A stretch of 64,000 bases of DNA from Hymenopus coronatus (Eukaryota > Arthropoda > Insecta > Mantodea > Hymenopodidae). Below the pieces are notes generated by a model, which was given only the letters and a program-made list of their open reading frames with translations, was not told the origin of the DNA and did no database searches. The translations under genes were made by a program, and so were the position numbers. The first letter of the stretch is position 1, and the number at the start of each line of letters is the position of its first letter. Positions 1 to 10,967 of the stretch are shown piece after piece. Where the stretch lies: the NCBI GenBank assembly GCA_030762935.1, contig CM060886.1:32163509-32227508 (forward strand), written 5' to 3'.

Positions 1-251
1 TGTTCGACGGCACAAAAGGCCAAACAAGTTGAATAAATGAGTTGAATACTAATCTGGAGCTCGAAGAAAATCACCGAGAAAGATTCCATGCTAACAACAT
101 CCTGAGCTAGGGCAGCAACATCTCCACACCATTCCTTAATAGCCAAAACCTGCACGCCAGATACGAACCCGGTACTCCCTGTAGTTACCGCCGCATGGAG
201 ATCAAAGGTAGAAGATCTTAGTGGGTGTGTTTTTTTCAAGTGGTAACGCAG

Positions 252-535
252 CGTCTTCAAGGAAAAAAAAAATTAAATGGCGTGTTTTTTATGGACACTC
301 TTTAACTGCTGTGGTTCTCAGCGTCCCATTCTAAATTTGGCGTGAAAGACCGCTTAATTTTGCTCAGAGGCCTCTCTTGTCAGGCTTGAGGTTCTTTTAC
401 GTGCCGTAAATCTACGACACGGGACCAACGAAATTACTTCCCTCCATCGTCCTCCGCTGGGTTTGAACCCGCGACCGTGGGTATATGAAGTTAGTATGGT
501 AACCATTACACCACGCAGGTCGACGTCTTCAAGGA
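252..535 (-). mobile_element. tRNA-derived SINE (type A) with 12-bp target duplication
   Basis: The tRNA-like head lies at the right end, read on the minus strand: an A-box-like TGGTGTAATGGTTA and a B box GCGGGTTCAAACCC. The body contains GAGGTTCTTTTACGTGCC, a SINE core segment that I recall from several insect SINEs (memory, not searched). The element is flanked by a direct repeat CGTCTTCAAGGA at 252-263 and 524-535, a classic LINE-mediated target-site duplication. An A-rich run (262-272) borders the left side. A second copy lies at about 7213-7486. Confidence 0.85.
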
Positions 536-616
536 GATAATATTAGAGTATGGCAAATAAATAATTATGAAATAATAAATATCCAGCTACTTGGGGTCGT
601 AAGCACAAGCGTCTAC

Positions 617-667
<51 letters not shown>

Positions 668-1150
668 ACAATCTGCACTGCTGAAAAAGTTTGCAAATAT
701 CTGAAGCACCTTTAGAAACATGGAAAAACATTGTAAAAATAATCCCAATAAAAACTTTTCGAATAGGAAAGGATGAGTATTTTGGACCAGAACATTATGG
801 AAAACAATTTAAATCTATCAGTAATAGTCATAACGATTTCGTATCGTAAGGGTCTTATCTTTGTGAGGTTTGGATTGAGAGATTCCGCCTGTTAACCTGG
901 CAGGTTTTTCTTGTCCTACTCAACTTTGAGAACTGCCTCCTTATCAACAGGTTGGTCGGCGAAAAACATGCATGCTGGGCAGGCAGGCAGTAAAAATAAC
1001 AGAAATGTTCAATTCTGCAATAATCATGGGAACTTACAAACAAACGACGGTATACAGGTAACGAAAACTATTCATTTTTCTCTTAGTAAATTTAGATCCA
1101 TACCAGATGTGAGGGTCAGGAAGATGCTATGGTCATGATCGGTCACCCGT
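536..1150. other. unassigned stretch
   Basis: Apart from the ATT microsatellite I see no recognisable coding or repeat homology. Open frames here are short and lack family motifs. Confidence 0.5.
617..664. repeat. (ATT)n microsatellite
   Basis: About 16 uninterrupted units of ATT. The poly-asparagine reading frame across it is an artefact of the repeat. Confidence 0.97.
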
Positions 1151-1154
1151 TTTT

Positions 1155-2830
1155 ACTTTTCTAGTACTTATGTACATAGCGAGTAGGGAAGGCATTGTAT
1201 ACCATCCAAAATTCGATACCAAGACTTTACCGGAAACATATATTTTGAATCCAAAAAAAAAAATCTGATGTGTACCATTCACATGACTTTCTCTATATCC
1301 CTGCTACAAATTTGTCTTAAAAAGCTTATACTTCTATTAACTTCATGCTAATCAGTAAAACATTAGCAGAAATAGCCGTAAGTAGAGGTTAAATAAGGGA
1401 GTACCATAGGTTAAAGCGATAATCAAAATCTGGTTGCTATGTCACTGAAGTTCCTTTGTTTGAATGGACAGCAGTTGACAAATTCCTGTATGAGAAATTT
1501 GTAAGGTTTTCATAGCAGAAACCAAAAATAAGGAATGTCACAAAAACGACGAACTCCACGAAAAAATGTACATACATAAATTGTGTGTTTTAACGTGCTC
1601 TACATTTTTTGTGTAGTAAGTTTTTGTCCATCTCTTACGATTTAGCAGTTATTAAAAATTTAGTAAAATTCATCCAGAATAAACTACTCTTCAGAGGCAA
1701 TTCCCAGAAAATTCAAGATATACATTTTATTTGTCAGGTAAATATCTTTAATATACGAAATTTTAATCAAAATCGTTAGAGCCATTTTTGAGAAAGTCAA
1801 AATTCTCGAAAAAAGTTCCATGTAAAGGGTAGTTGGGGGTGGGGGGATTTTTCTCAAAATCATCGTGTCGCATCCCTGGAAGATGCTAAACTTAAATACC
1901 AAGTTTGGTATTTTACCTACTTTTCGTTTTTGAGTTATCGTGTTCACAGACACACGGACACACGGACACACACACACGGACCTTTTTGTGAAAATGTTTT
2001 TTTTTGGATATTGGGTACCCTAAAACATATATTTCCGCTGAAATCTCAGTATCGAATTTTTGGGTGGAGTGCAATACCTTATGTGAATCTGCACTCGCGT
2101 GCATGCATATGTGTGTATGTATGTTTGGGTGGGTGGGGGGTCAACGTAACTCACAAAACGAAAACTCCGTTCAATGCCAATCTTGGCAAAGAGGTTTACT
2201 ATCTCCCAAGAATGCCACACGAAGATGTTCAAAAAATTCTCCCACCCAAAGCTACCATTTACATAAAAAAGTTTCAAAATTTAGATTTTCCAAAGGACCC
2301 CAACCGTTTTGATTGAAATACCGTATATTAAACATATTTACATAACAAATGAAATGTATGTCTTTAATTTCCAGTAAATAGCCTCTGAAGTACTCTTAAT
2401 TCTGAATAACTTTTACATAACTGGTAAATCGTAAAGGTTAGACAATAACTTGCTCCACAAAAATTAGATCTCCTCAAAACACATTGTTTATGTCCCTTAC
2501 ATTTTTGTCGTAGACCTAACCGTTTCCGAGATATTCATTTTCTTTTCTTTCAATTTGAAAGTACCTATACTTTTCACAAGCAGAAAGGCCTTTGTGTTTC
2601 TTTTGTTTTACTCCTGGCCATGCAAAAAACGAATTTTAATGACAATTGCATGGTGATATTTGACTATCACTTTAGTATTCCGTAATTCCTCTTCTACTTA
2701 TAAGGAACCAAGTAATGTCATTCTGTTAATGCTTATCTTAATCATCACAGAGTAGAACGAAGAATAGTCTCTTGTAAGAAATGTGTTTGTGGAACAGGTA
2801 GAGAAAGTCATGTGATTGAAATACCTAAGA
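1155..2830 (-). mobile_element. R1 copy (-), split by a nested R1
   Basis: The R1 3' end starts at 1155 with ACTTTTCTAG and the hairpin, and is read to the A-run at 1253-1263 (GAATCC then A's). The same copy resumes near 2105 with the GT-rich tract, the CAAAACGAAAACTCCGTT segment and the CCACACGAAGATGTTC segment. It ends near 2830 with GAGAAAGTCATGTGATTG. The right part has CTTTTGTTTTACTCCTGGCC, which marks the subfamily called B here. An R1 on the + strand (1264-2080) interrupts it. Confidence 0.8.
1264..2080 (+). mobile_element. R1 copy nested in another R1
   Basis: It starts TCTGATGTG directly after the internal A-run of the host R1 copy. It carries the family landmarks in order: ATAAGGGAGTACCATAGG, TTCCATGTAAAGGGTAGTTG, GTCGCATCCCTGGAAGAT, a CA/CACGGA tract, and TGGGTGGAGTGCAATACC. 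The terminal hairpin and GAAAGT end are missing, so the 3' end is truncated. Confidence 0.85.
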
Positions 2831-2833
2831 TTT

Positions 2834-4940
2834 AATAGAAAGCATTTCTATAATCTTCTTTAACTTACAAGGCTATAATCAAAGCTAGGAAGCTCGTATC
2901 GATTTCCTTATGCAGAGTAAGAGTGGCAATACCATGCGGCGCTACTTGAGTGAGCAAAGGTCAACATAGAGTGCGACCCATTACTGCAAAACAGGTACCA
3001 CTGCATGATACAGAACACGTCGGGAGGAAGGAAGGCGCTCGATTTAGATCTTGTTCTGCTCAAATATGAGCAAAACCAAATTGTTTTACAATCATTATAT
3101 GCTTTCTAGTAAAGTACTTATTCGTGTACTTATTTAGAAACCAATGGCAGTTCTAGTATACACGCTGTCAAACGTATAGTTACAAAACTGCTTCACAGAA
3201 ATATATTGTTGATTGCAAATTTGTTCAAAAAGTTACCCACTCTGTTACGATCCAGAGGTATGGAGCTGACCCAATCTGTGCTACATGTAGAACTGTCAAG
3301 ACAGATTTACTAATCCACGAGCACCCTACCTGAAATAAAGATAAAAATGAAAAGCGTAGAGAATTCAGTGTGATATATCGCATACAAGCGGCACTTTTAA
3401 ATCCTAACAAATGCTATTTGCTTGGTGATACTGATACAATATTTCAAATATGCCCTGATGACATCATACGAAGTGAAACGAAGTTCTTCGCATTATAAAT
3501 CTTATTTTTCGGAACGTAGTATGAGTTTTTATTTGAAAGGTTTTAGAAGTACATTATTGTTTTCAGTAATACGGCTGTAGATGAGTAAACATTTAGTTTC
3601 ATTCCTGCTTTGCTTTTACCTAGTAAGAATCTTAAGATATTTAAGAAATTAATTTTATTATTTGGATATAATTGTACATCCAATCAGTAAATATTACAAT
3701 CTGCAATGTAATTGCTTGGATATTTTCATAATGTACATATGTAAAGAAGGAAATTAGTAGCCCAGCCTGTATGTGTACAACAATTTGTATGTTGTACATA
3801 ATTATCTAAATAGGTGTGTATATAAAAATATCTCGTAAGACATTATTGTTCTCTGGAAGCAGTACTGTTATTTGATAACATGTTTGTTTACCTCTCCACC
3901 GTGCGTTATTATCTATTATTTGTTTTGATGCGGCGAGACGGCCGGTTGCAACCTATGTGACGGGACACCGAACGGTACGAACTTCCTAGCTCTGGTTATA
4001 ATGGTACCTTTTCTTAGAAAATCTCACAAATCGGAATGGAATCCGGACTTTGGTTTGAAGAGCCAGAACGTTGACTAGGTAACTGCATATTTGCAGAAAG
4101 AACAAATGTATTACTGTGTAGTAAGTGCCATATTTAAATTATCTCAGATCACAAATACCAATTATTTTAAGACATAAACAGTTGAAGTGGCTCATTATTC
4201 ATTCGTTCTGTCCTATTTAGTTTAACATGCACTGTTAAACCCCACTTCTCAAAAGCAAGTTACTTACCTAATGAAAATATTTGGATGCTGTAGTACTCAC
4301 CTGAAACAGAAAATAAAACTTGTTATTATATGTGTTGTATATCCTACATAAAACAAATGGTACATAATTACTCAACTATCTAATAAAGGCGCCTAAATTC
4401 CGCAATATCATTTAGGTTTTCATGTGAATACTCTTTCCAGTAACATAAATATGCGCTTTGCAGATGCAAGAAGTAGTGCTAAAGTAATACGTCAATAACT
4501 CTGGTTTCCATTTTCTTTAGTCACATCACTACGGTAGGACTTTAGAACGGAGAAAGAAATCACGAAAGCGAAAAAAAGCAATAGGTTTTCCGTCAAATTG
4601 AGGATTTATGAAGCGAGTGACAAATTTCAAACTTTGTGAAAGACACGCTTCACACTGCATTTCTGGGGAAAAAATGGATGATATAAGGTGGCTTCTTATT
4701 TATGGACAATTCTGTACGTCTGAACTAAACGAGGCAGAAATTCCAGGTTGAGAAAATTCATTTGCTTTCCAGTTGCAACAAATACCTAATGTAAATAATT
4801 GTGTAGGTATCTATGAATCCAACTCGATAGAGAAGGTAGCATTCCAGAAAAAAATTTAAATTGACATTTCAGGAGAAATGTATTTTTGAGGACCTCTAAA
4901 TCAATAAAGGCTTTTAAAATATCCGTTTATGTGTCGTGTG
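2834..4940. other. unassigned AT-rich stretch
   Basis: About 2.1 kb with no coding frame of useful length, no R1 landmarks, no tRNA-like boxes and no inverted termini that I can recognise. It may be old, decayed repeat or unique intergenic DNA. Confidence 0.45.
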
Positions 4941-4944
4941 TAGC

Positions 4945-5165
4945 TGAAAATACCAAACTTGCAACAGGAAGATTTTTAAGAAAACATTCTCACATCAAAC
5001 TACCTTTACATAGAAGGTTTTAAATGTTTTAAATTTTTGAAAAATAACTCTGACGTTTTTGATTAAAATACAATATATTAAATGCATTTACACAACATAC
5101 AAAAATTATATCTTGAGTGTTCTGGGGATAAGCTGTGAAGTGCTCTTTATTCGGAAGTAAACTTC
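4945..5165 (-). mobile_element. R1 fragment (-), diverged
   Basis: Recognisable by AATACCAAACTTG, CTACCTTTACATAGAAGG, TTTTTGATTAAAATAC and the tail of the TTTCTGGGAATAGCCTC segment in R1 order on the minus strand. Both ends are lost and divergence is high, so this is an old copy. Confidence 0.65.
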
Positions 5166-5261
5166 TATAATCTTTCAAAACTATTTAAGGTAATTATAGC
5201 TAAGCTATAAACAAATACCAGATGGACCAACTGGCCCATACTTGCGTGTGCAGATATCCTT

Positions 5262-5315
5262 TCGTCGTAAAAAAGAGTAGCAGAATCCAACGGGGCTATT
5301 TCAAGTTAAAACTTC
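5262..5315 (-). repeat. dispersed repeat, shared with 19965-20022
   Basis: The reverse complement of TTTTAACTTGAAATAGCCCC and its flanks (CGTTG...TCTGC...ACTCTTTT) matches 19965-20022 on the other strand. The element type is unknown. Confidence 0.7.
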
Positions 5316-5742
5316 TCGCCAGTTCCCCACAGACACAACCCCGCTGAAATCTATAACTCTTAACTCACGAAGACACATGCACACGTCAAATGTTGACAGC
5401 TGAGTAACCTGGCGCATATTACATTTTTTACATATTTAAGTCTACGTAAAAACAGAAAGTATTTCAAGAATATTCTTTGTAACATCAGTCATTTCTGAGA
5501 CTCCGTTCAAATTATTCATAACAATTCCTTTTAAGTACTGAGATTTTCAGGTGTTTCTCGTGATGTCATGAAAGAATATAGCACACAGTTATTTAACATT
5601 TAACTATACCTATTTCCTTGATATCTATAACGAAATCTGTAATGTGACTCTTTCCGTAAAAGTTTTTTATCTGGATTGAAATGAAGTAGATAGGAAAATA
5701 TAATTTGTAAACCCATTAATAAGTGAGAGGCGGTGAAAATAA

Positions 5743-6595
5743 TCTGACGTGTTCCATTCACATGTCTTTCTCAACATCTCTGCAACAAATTATTGTTACA
5801 AAACTTATGCTTCTATTTACTTCATGCTAATCGAGAAAAAATGAGCAGAAATAGTCTTATTACTTGCTTCCTTGTAAGAAGAAGCGAAATAAGGGAGTAC
5901 CATAGGTTAAAGTAATAGTCAAAAGTTGGTTGATATATGACTGAACTTCCTTTGTTTATGTGGATGGGAGTTGACAAATTCCTGTATAAGAAAGGTATAC
6001 GTTTTTTAAAGCTGAAATAATAATAAGTAATATCTAAAAAACGATTAAATTTACGAAAAAAATGATATAACATATATTGTGTGTTCTAAGATTATCTATA
6101 TTTTTTGTGTGGTACCTTTTTGTTCATCTCTTACGTTTTAGCAGTTATGCATAACTAAAATTCATCCAGAATAAGGTAGTCCAGAGGCTATTCCCAGAAA
6201 ATTCAAGATATAGATTTTGTCAGGTAAATATCTTTAATATACGATATTTTAATCAAAATCGTTAGCCATTCTAAATGTTCGAAAAACGTTCCATGTAAAG
6301 GGTAGTTTGGTGTGGGAGAATTTACTTGAAAATATTCGTGTCAAATACTTGGAAGATACCAAACTTAAATATCAAGTTTGGTATTTAACGGTCTTTTCGT
6401 TTTTGGGCTATGCTGTCCACGGACACACATACTCACTCAGATGCACACACACGGATCTTTTTCTAAAAATGATTTTTTTTGGGATTTAGGGGGACCCAAA
6501 ACATGTATTTTCGGTGAAATCTCGGTATCGAATTTTTGGGTGAAATGCAATACCTTCTTTATGCAATATGTACATTGTACGTGTAGAGAGAATAA
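5743..6595 (+). mobile_element. R1 copy, nearly complete
   Basis: Starts TCTGACGTGTTCCATTCACA and ends at the hairpin and AGAGAGAATAAAAA near 6595. Internal landmarks are all present in order, including the ACACACACGGATC tract and TGGGTGAAATGCAATACC. The terminal GAAAGT has decayed. Confidence 0.92.
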
Positions 6596-6599
6596 AAAT

Positions 6600-6980
6600 G
6601 ACACCAGTGCACTACGTTAGATTTTTAAACTGTTGTTTCTAACCTAAACATAAGTAGTTTATGTCTTCCAGATGTCCAAGTGTTACTTAGTTCCAATAAG
6701 TTATTTAGAATTACTACCCAATCTTGATCCTACAGGCCTATAACATACATATGCTAACTGCAGTATGGAAGTAATATGAGAACTGGGAAATTATTCGATA
6801 CGAAGTACATAGTACGTGGAATAGATAATGGTACTCTCGTTAGAGACCAATTACAGAAGGTTCCAACAACAATTAAATTATGATTCCTGTTACAGCTGTT
6901 AAGGGAAATTAGCAGGAATTAGGCTATAGTTGAGCATCAAAAGGCATTTCGACCAATTTCGATGATTTGCTGGAGACACA
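6600..6980. other. unassigned stretch
   Basis: No homology, tRNA-like box or inverted terminus recognised between the R1 end and the SINE-B-like sequence that follows. Confidence 0.45.
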
Positions 6981-6984
6981 GATT

Positions 6985-7045
6985 GAAACTACTGCCAGTT
7001 CAGTCTGACTCTACCTATCCAACTCCTGTCCTACACATTGTTTCT
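6985..7045 (+). mobile_element. SINE-B 3' fragment
   Basis: Contains CAGTCTGACTCTACCTATCC and CAACTCCTGTCCTACACA, which follow the tRNA-like head in the copies at 7487-7590 and 18151-18380. Only the 3' part is present. Confidence 0.65.
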
Positions 7046-7113
7046 GTAGGTAAACAATTAAAATTATCACAATTGTTCATAATAGTAGGCAATACTATGG
7101 GACTTAAAGTACT

Positions 7114-7590
7114 TGTAAGTCGCCATTGGGGTTGTCATTTCAAAATAATTTGAGATCACCTTGTGGTTTAGCGGGAAAAAGTGCGAGTCAGTTGAGAAAT
7201 TCAATGCTATGCCGGCAAAAAAAAAAAAAAAAAAAAAATTGCGTGTTATTTATGGACGCTTTTTAACTACTCTGGCTCTTAGCGTTCCATTCTAAATTGG
7301 GCGTGAAAGACCGCTTAATTTGGCTCTGAGGCCTCTCTATCAAACTTGAGGTTCTTTTACGTGCCCAACGGCTGTACTTTTCACCCGAAGGAAGCTATAC
7401 TAAGGATTTTTACACCCGAAAAAATTCATCGTCCTCTGCCTTGGGTGTATGAAGTTAGCATGGTAACCATTACATCACGCAAGGCATATTGTCATGGTAG
7501 CTCAGTGGAAGTGCAACCTGCTAGAGACCAGGAGATTTGTGGTTCAAATCCCGGCTATGGCATTGCATTTTTCAGTCTGACTCTACCTAT
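7114..7590 (+). mobile_element. SINE-B with nested SINE-A
   Basis: The left part 7114-7212 (GTAAGTCGCCATTGGGGTTG ... ATGCCGGC) and the right part 7487-7590 are contiguous in the copy at 18151-18380. The right part holds a tRNA-like head: A-box-like TGGTAGCTCAGTGG and B box GTGGTTCAAATCCC. A seven-base-pair acceptor-like stem pairs GTCATGG with CTATGGC. It is degenerate elsewhere, so it is a SINE and not a functional tRNA. SINE-A splits it. Confidence 0.85.
7213..7486 (-). mobile_element. SINE-A nested in SINE-B
   Basis: Second copy of the 252-535 SINE: TTGAGGTTCTTTTACGTGCC and the GTTAGCATGGTAACCATTAC head on the minus strand. A run of about 22 A's borders its left end. The B-box region is deleted here. 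The likely target duplication is short (GGCA). Confidence 0.85.
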
Positions 7591-7764
7591 TCAACAAATT
7601 GACGTTTGCCGCGTTTCGCTCTTACAGTAAGCGAGCGACGAGCGGCAGCCGCCGGAGTGAACACGGATTAGTGCCAAAGTGGCAGTGACAGAGCTTGAGA
7701 ACAAAGTGTGTGTGCGTGAAATTCTGTCTCCATATTTACAGAAACATTCCAATTGCTAATCCAA

Positions 7765-7880
7765 ACAAATGGTCTCCTCCAAAAAGAACACGCAAGAGTC
7801 GGTCAAAGATCAAAGTGATGTTGGTTGTATATTTTGACTTTCTTATTATCCTCATGAACTTGTGCCATGTGGTCATCCAT
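7765..7880 (+). pseudogene. mariner transposase fragment
   Basis: Translation gives RKSRSKIKVMLVVYFDF, a close match to the R(K/Q)SRS-x-KVMLVVFFDF block that follows the first catalytic Asp in irritans-type mariner transposases. After a frame change it continues HELVP, matching the HHEFVP block. Only about 35 codons survive, with no termini visible. It is a dead scrap, called on motif recognition alone. Confidence 0.6.
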
Positions 7881-8091
7881 GTGTACCATGTAGTAGGTGG
7901 CCCACCAGGGAAGCCTACTGCGCATGAGGGATGCCTTACTCAGGAAGAGGTGCCGTTTCCAAAACATAGAGGGAATTTAGTACAGTGCAACAAGGTACCT
8001 GCGCGCCACTCACCCCCCCTCCCAAAATGCTTCCAAGAGGCGTTCCAAAATTGAAAGAAACAATGAGAAGATATATTGCCAGTAATAATAA

Positions 8092-8415
8092 ATAACTCCA
8101 TGGCACGGCAGCATACAAGGAACCTTGGCATTCCGCCCAGCCATTGCGTCCATGACAGACGTCATAGATGGGGTGCAGTATTGGAGGGTGACACATGGCC
8201 TCAAACCCATCACTCCGGGCCGGCTAATGCGGTCCATATGACCTGGAGCCGGTACTTCTCCATCAAGTAGCTCCTCAAGGTTGCTCCCCAGGGACTTCAC
8301 TAGGAGGAATACAGCCCGCTACAGGTCTCCCAGTGGAGGAAAAATCCCCACGCCGATGCCGGGAATCGAACCCAGGACTCCCTCTTGGTAAGCAGCTGCG
8401 CTACCACCCCCCTCA
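8092..8415 (-). mobile_element. tRNA-derived SINE (type F)
   Basis: On the minus strand the head reads GGTGGTAGCGCAGCTGC (A box), then CCTGGGTTCGATTCCC (B box). The body includes GGGGTGCAGTATTGGAGG on the plus strand, shared with the truncated copy at 19117-19262. It is much more GC-rich than its surroundings. Confidence 0.85.
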
Positions 8416-8734
8416 TTTCCAGTAGAGAGGAATATTTTGAGGGAGACCGTACTTCAAATGTTGTACAATACGTGTGTTATAGCAAACGTTCAGTACCTCG
8501 TATTCATCTAAAAAAATCAGAATCAAGGTATTACATAGAGTTGCTTTTATTAAACGCTGACAATTACGAAATAAAGCAATATTTCTATCATAAGTAACGA
8601 TAACCTATATACACTGACATTCATTAGTAATTTTCCCAAAGAAAACAAATACATTTAAATTTGATCACCTAAGGGAAGAAATAAACAATCGGAGGGGTGT
8701 TTTCTACAAGGTAAATAATAAAAATATCATATAG

Positions 8735-9042
8735 GATTTTTGTTGTAGAGCTGACCGTTTCTGAGATATTCCTTGTTATTGGCTTCGCTTTAAAATATTT
8801 ATACTTCTCTCATATAGGAGCTCGTTAACTCTTAGCCATACAAAGGAATTTCAACCATTTTGAATTGACTATCGTTTTAGCCTATGGAACTCCCTTATTT
8901 CCCTTCTACTTACAAGGAAGCAAGTAATAAGACAAATTATGCCAATATCTTATCGGTTAGTATGAAGTAGATAAAAGAATAAACTATTTAGCAATACTTT
9001 GTAACAGAGATATAGAGAAAGTCATGTGAATGAAACATCAGA
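8735..9042 (-). mobile_element. R1 fragment (-), 5' part
   Basis: Carries TTCTGAGATATTCCTTG, ACTCCCTTATTTCCCTTCTA, AAGGAAGCAAGTAATAAG and the terminal GAGAAAGTCATGTGAATG...CATCAGA. The hairpin half is missing. Confidence 0.9.
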
Positions 9043-9044
9043 TT

Positions 9045-9499
9045 TTTAATATTCTACGACGACTTGCTTTCTTAAACCACTAATTGGATTTCTACAGAAA
9101 CTTTAGTTAAATGAACCAGTGTAATTGGATACTGAAAACTAGGAGGCTAGCTCTCGTATGTAAGGTTATTTCTAGAAGTGGATGGTTCGATTACGTCCTG
9201 AAAGCGGCTGCCCTAAAGGGTATTCGTGTTGTGATTGCCTCCCATTCAAAGTGGAACAGCTACATTGCAGTTCGATCGTTGGTACTAAATGGAGTTCATT
9301 TAAACGATAACAAATCGTTGCTGGAAGGGCTCTGTTTTTGACAGTGCTCTAAAAAAATCCCACTCCTCTGTCGATTATATATAGGTTGAATTGTGTATTT
9401 CCATATGAGCACCTGTAGGCTTCTATTATAAGAAGCTATTATGGGATAACAGAGCCACAAATTGCCGTTATCAATAGCTGTACTGCAAATCCAAACTCA
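9045..9499. other. unassigned stretch with one short open frame
   Basis: A 76-codon frame at 9111-9341 shows no family motif I recognise. No other features seen. Confidence 0.4.
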
Positions 9500-9705
9500 C
9501 CTGGCTCATTTCACTTAGCATTCATAAGGCTGAAGCAAAAATGTTTTCCTTAATACCCTTTAACACCATGCTAACGTTATTTCTTATGAATGAACAAATA
9601 TCATGTCTGTCTTCACATACCCCTGTTAAATATCTTGGCGTATTATTAGACACCAGATTGACGTGGAACGCCTATGTAGAACGCATCATGACGCTTGCTA
9701 CCTCT
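9500..9705 (+). pseudogene. jockey-like LINE reverse transcriptase fragment
   Basis: The translation contains VKYLGVLLDTRLTWNAYV, the block just C-terminal to the catalytic palm in jockey-clade LINE reverse transcriptases. It is preceded by a diverged KAEAKMFSL segment equivalent to the usual KTE(A)-F-S block. It stops being LINE-like at 9705, where a mariner fragment begins. No YADD catalytic box is present, so this is a scrap. Confidence 0.75.
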
Positions 9706-9925
9706 AGAGGTCCGTCTTTTTTTCAAACTCCGATAGGCTATAAATAAAAGAAAAGTTCTTAGAAAACAATTATTTTATTACTAAAAGTTTTGTATACATA
9801 TGGTTACTTTTCACCGAAAAGATTGAGTCATTTATCGCACCTGTGCACAAGCTTTGCAATACCCGCTTCAAAAACTGTTGCCACCAATGTTTTCAAATGA
9901 GCATTGACGTTGTCTTGAAGATCCT
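9706..9925 (-). mobile_element. mariner 3' fragment (family of 56111-56787)
   Basis: The plus strand reads CTCCGATAGGCTATAAATAA, AACAATTATTTTATTACTAA and ACAAGCTTTGCAATACCCGC. These match the mariner 3' end at 56130-56340 base for base over long stretches, covering the 3' untranslated end and the C-terminal transposase codons. The rest of the element is absent. Confidence 0.85.
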
Positions 9926-10967
9926 ACCATCAGTGACTAATGGTCGCTGTTGGTGAAGGTTTGAGTGAAGTCAACTTGAATCCTAGTGCTTGAAAATTGC
10001 TTAGTCTGGTGATAACAGATCCTGAGAATCAGGCTCAAACAAGAAACAAAAGCCCAGAAAAAGTTCAGCAAATGTGTGAACTGACCAAAAAGCATACATA
10101 AACAATAACTCTACGCTTTTATGTATATTTCCTTATGCGTGTCAAAGAATTTTCTCAATAAAGCTTCTAGATCGTTTTTATTTTATGAAAATGTTGTACA
10201 AAGAAATTAAGCAGAGTGCCTTGTAAGCAATGTTATATTAAAGTTACCAAAACTTGGCCAATTAAAAAATAAAAGAGTAACAAATTACTAGCAACATTTG
10301 TACTGCTATCTTATAGCCTGCAACGTGATGTTTATATTCAGGATAAATAATCTATTTGCTTCCTCCTTTATGTGGTTTTTCAAAACACCAACAGCATAAT
10401 GACAACATAAGAAGTGAAATAACTTTTGATATTTTTCATCCACAGTGCGCCAACGCGTGGAAAACTTATATTTCAAATTTAGGAGACATAAAAGTATTTT
10501 GATGTTATTTGTTTTATTGAGAATAAAGAATTAATGCATGCCAACAAAGCAACTTGGCTGAATTACCATGGTAGTTGGATTGTATGCCTGACTAATGGCA
10601 ACCATATCAATATTAAAAAGCAATCATGTTTCGCCAAGAAGGTAATGCATTCCCACTTCAACTTTTGTACAGGAAACCACTTCAATCTTGAAGACAAGCA
10701 ACAGGTTCTTAAGCTATGCAGGAAGTAGATGATCTCTGTATGTACATAGCAGAGAGGCAACCGGAATTGCTTCTCACGATTATATAAGATTGAACAGTTT
10801 CTGATGGGATAGCTATGTCAACAGATTAGTGCTTGTAAACAAGCGCTCGTTACGGACTGCATAAATATCTCTTCCACGGACATCCAACACGCTAAATTCT
10901 GTAGATGTGCCTGAAGCTCAGGGTTAACAGCAAATTTTGGTTCAACTTAACAATGCGTTAGATGATA
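9926..10967. other. unassigned stretch
   Basis: About 1 kb with only short open frames (for example 10534-10728, 64 codons, no recognised motif). No tRNA boxes, R1 landmarks or inverted termini seen. Confidence 0.45.

Noticed and set aside
543..731. Open frame with poly-asparagine
   Set aside because: Arises from the ATT microsatellite read on the minus strand.
7495..7570. Functional tRNA gene
   Set aside because: A and B boxes and an acceptor-like stem are present, but anticodon and T stems do not pair, and the same sequence recurs as part of SINE-B.
9111..9341. Small host gene of 76 codons
   Set aside because: No recognised motif; sits between an R1 end and a LINE scrap.
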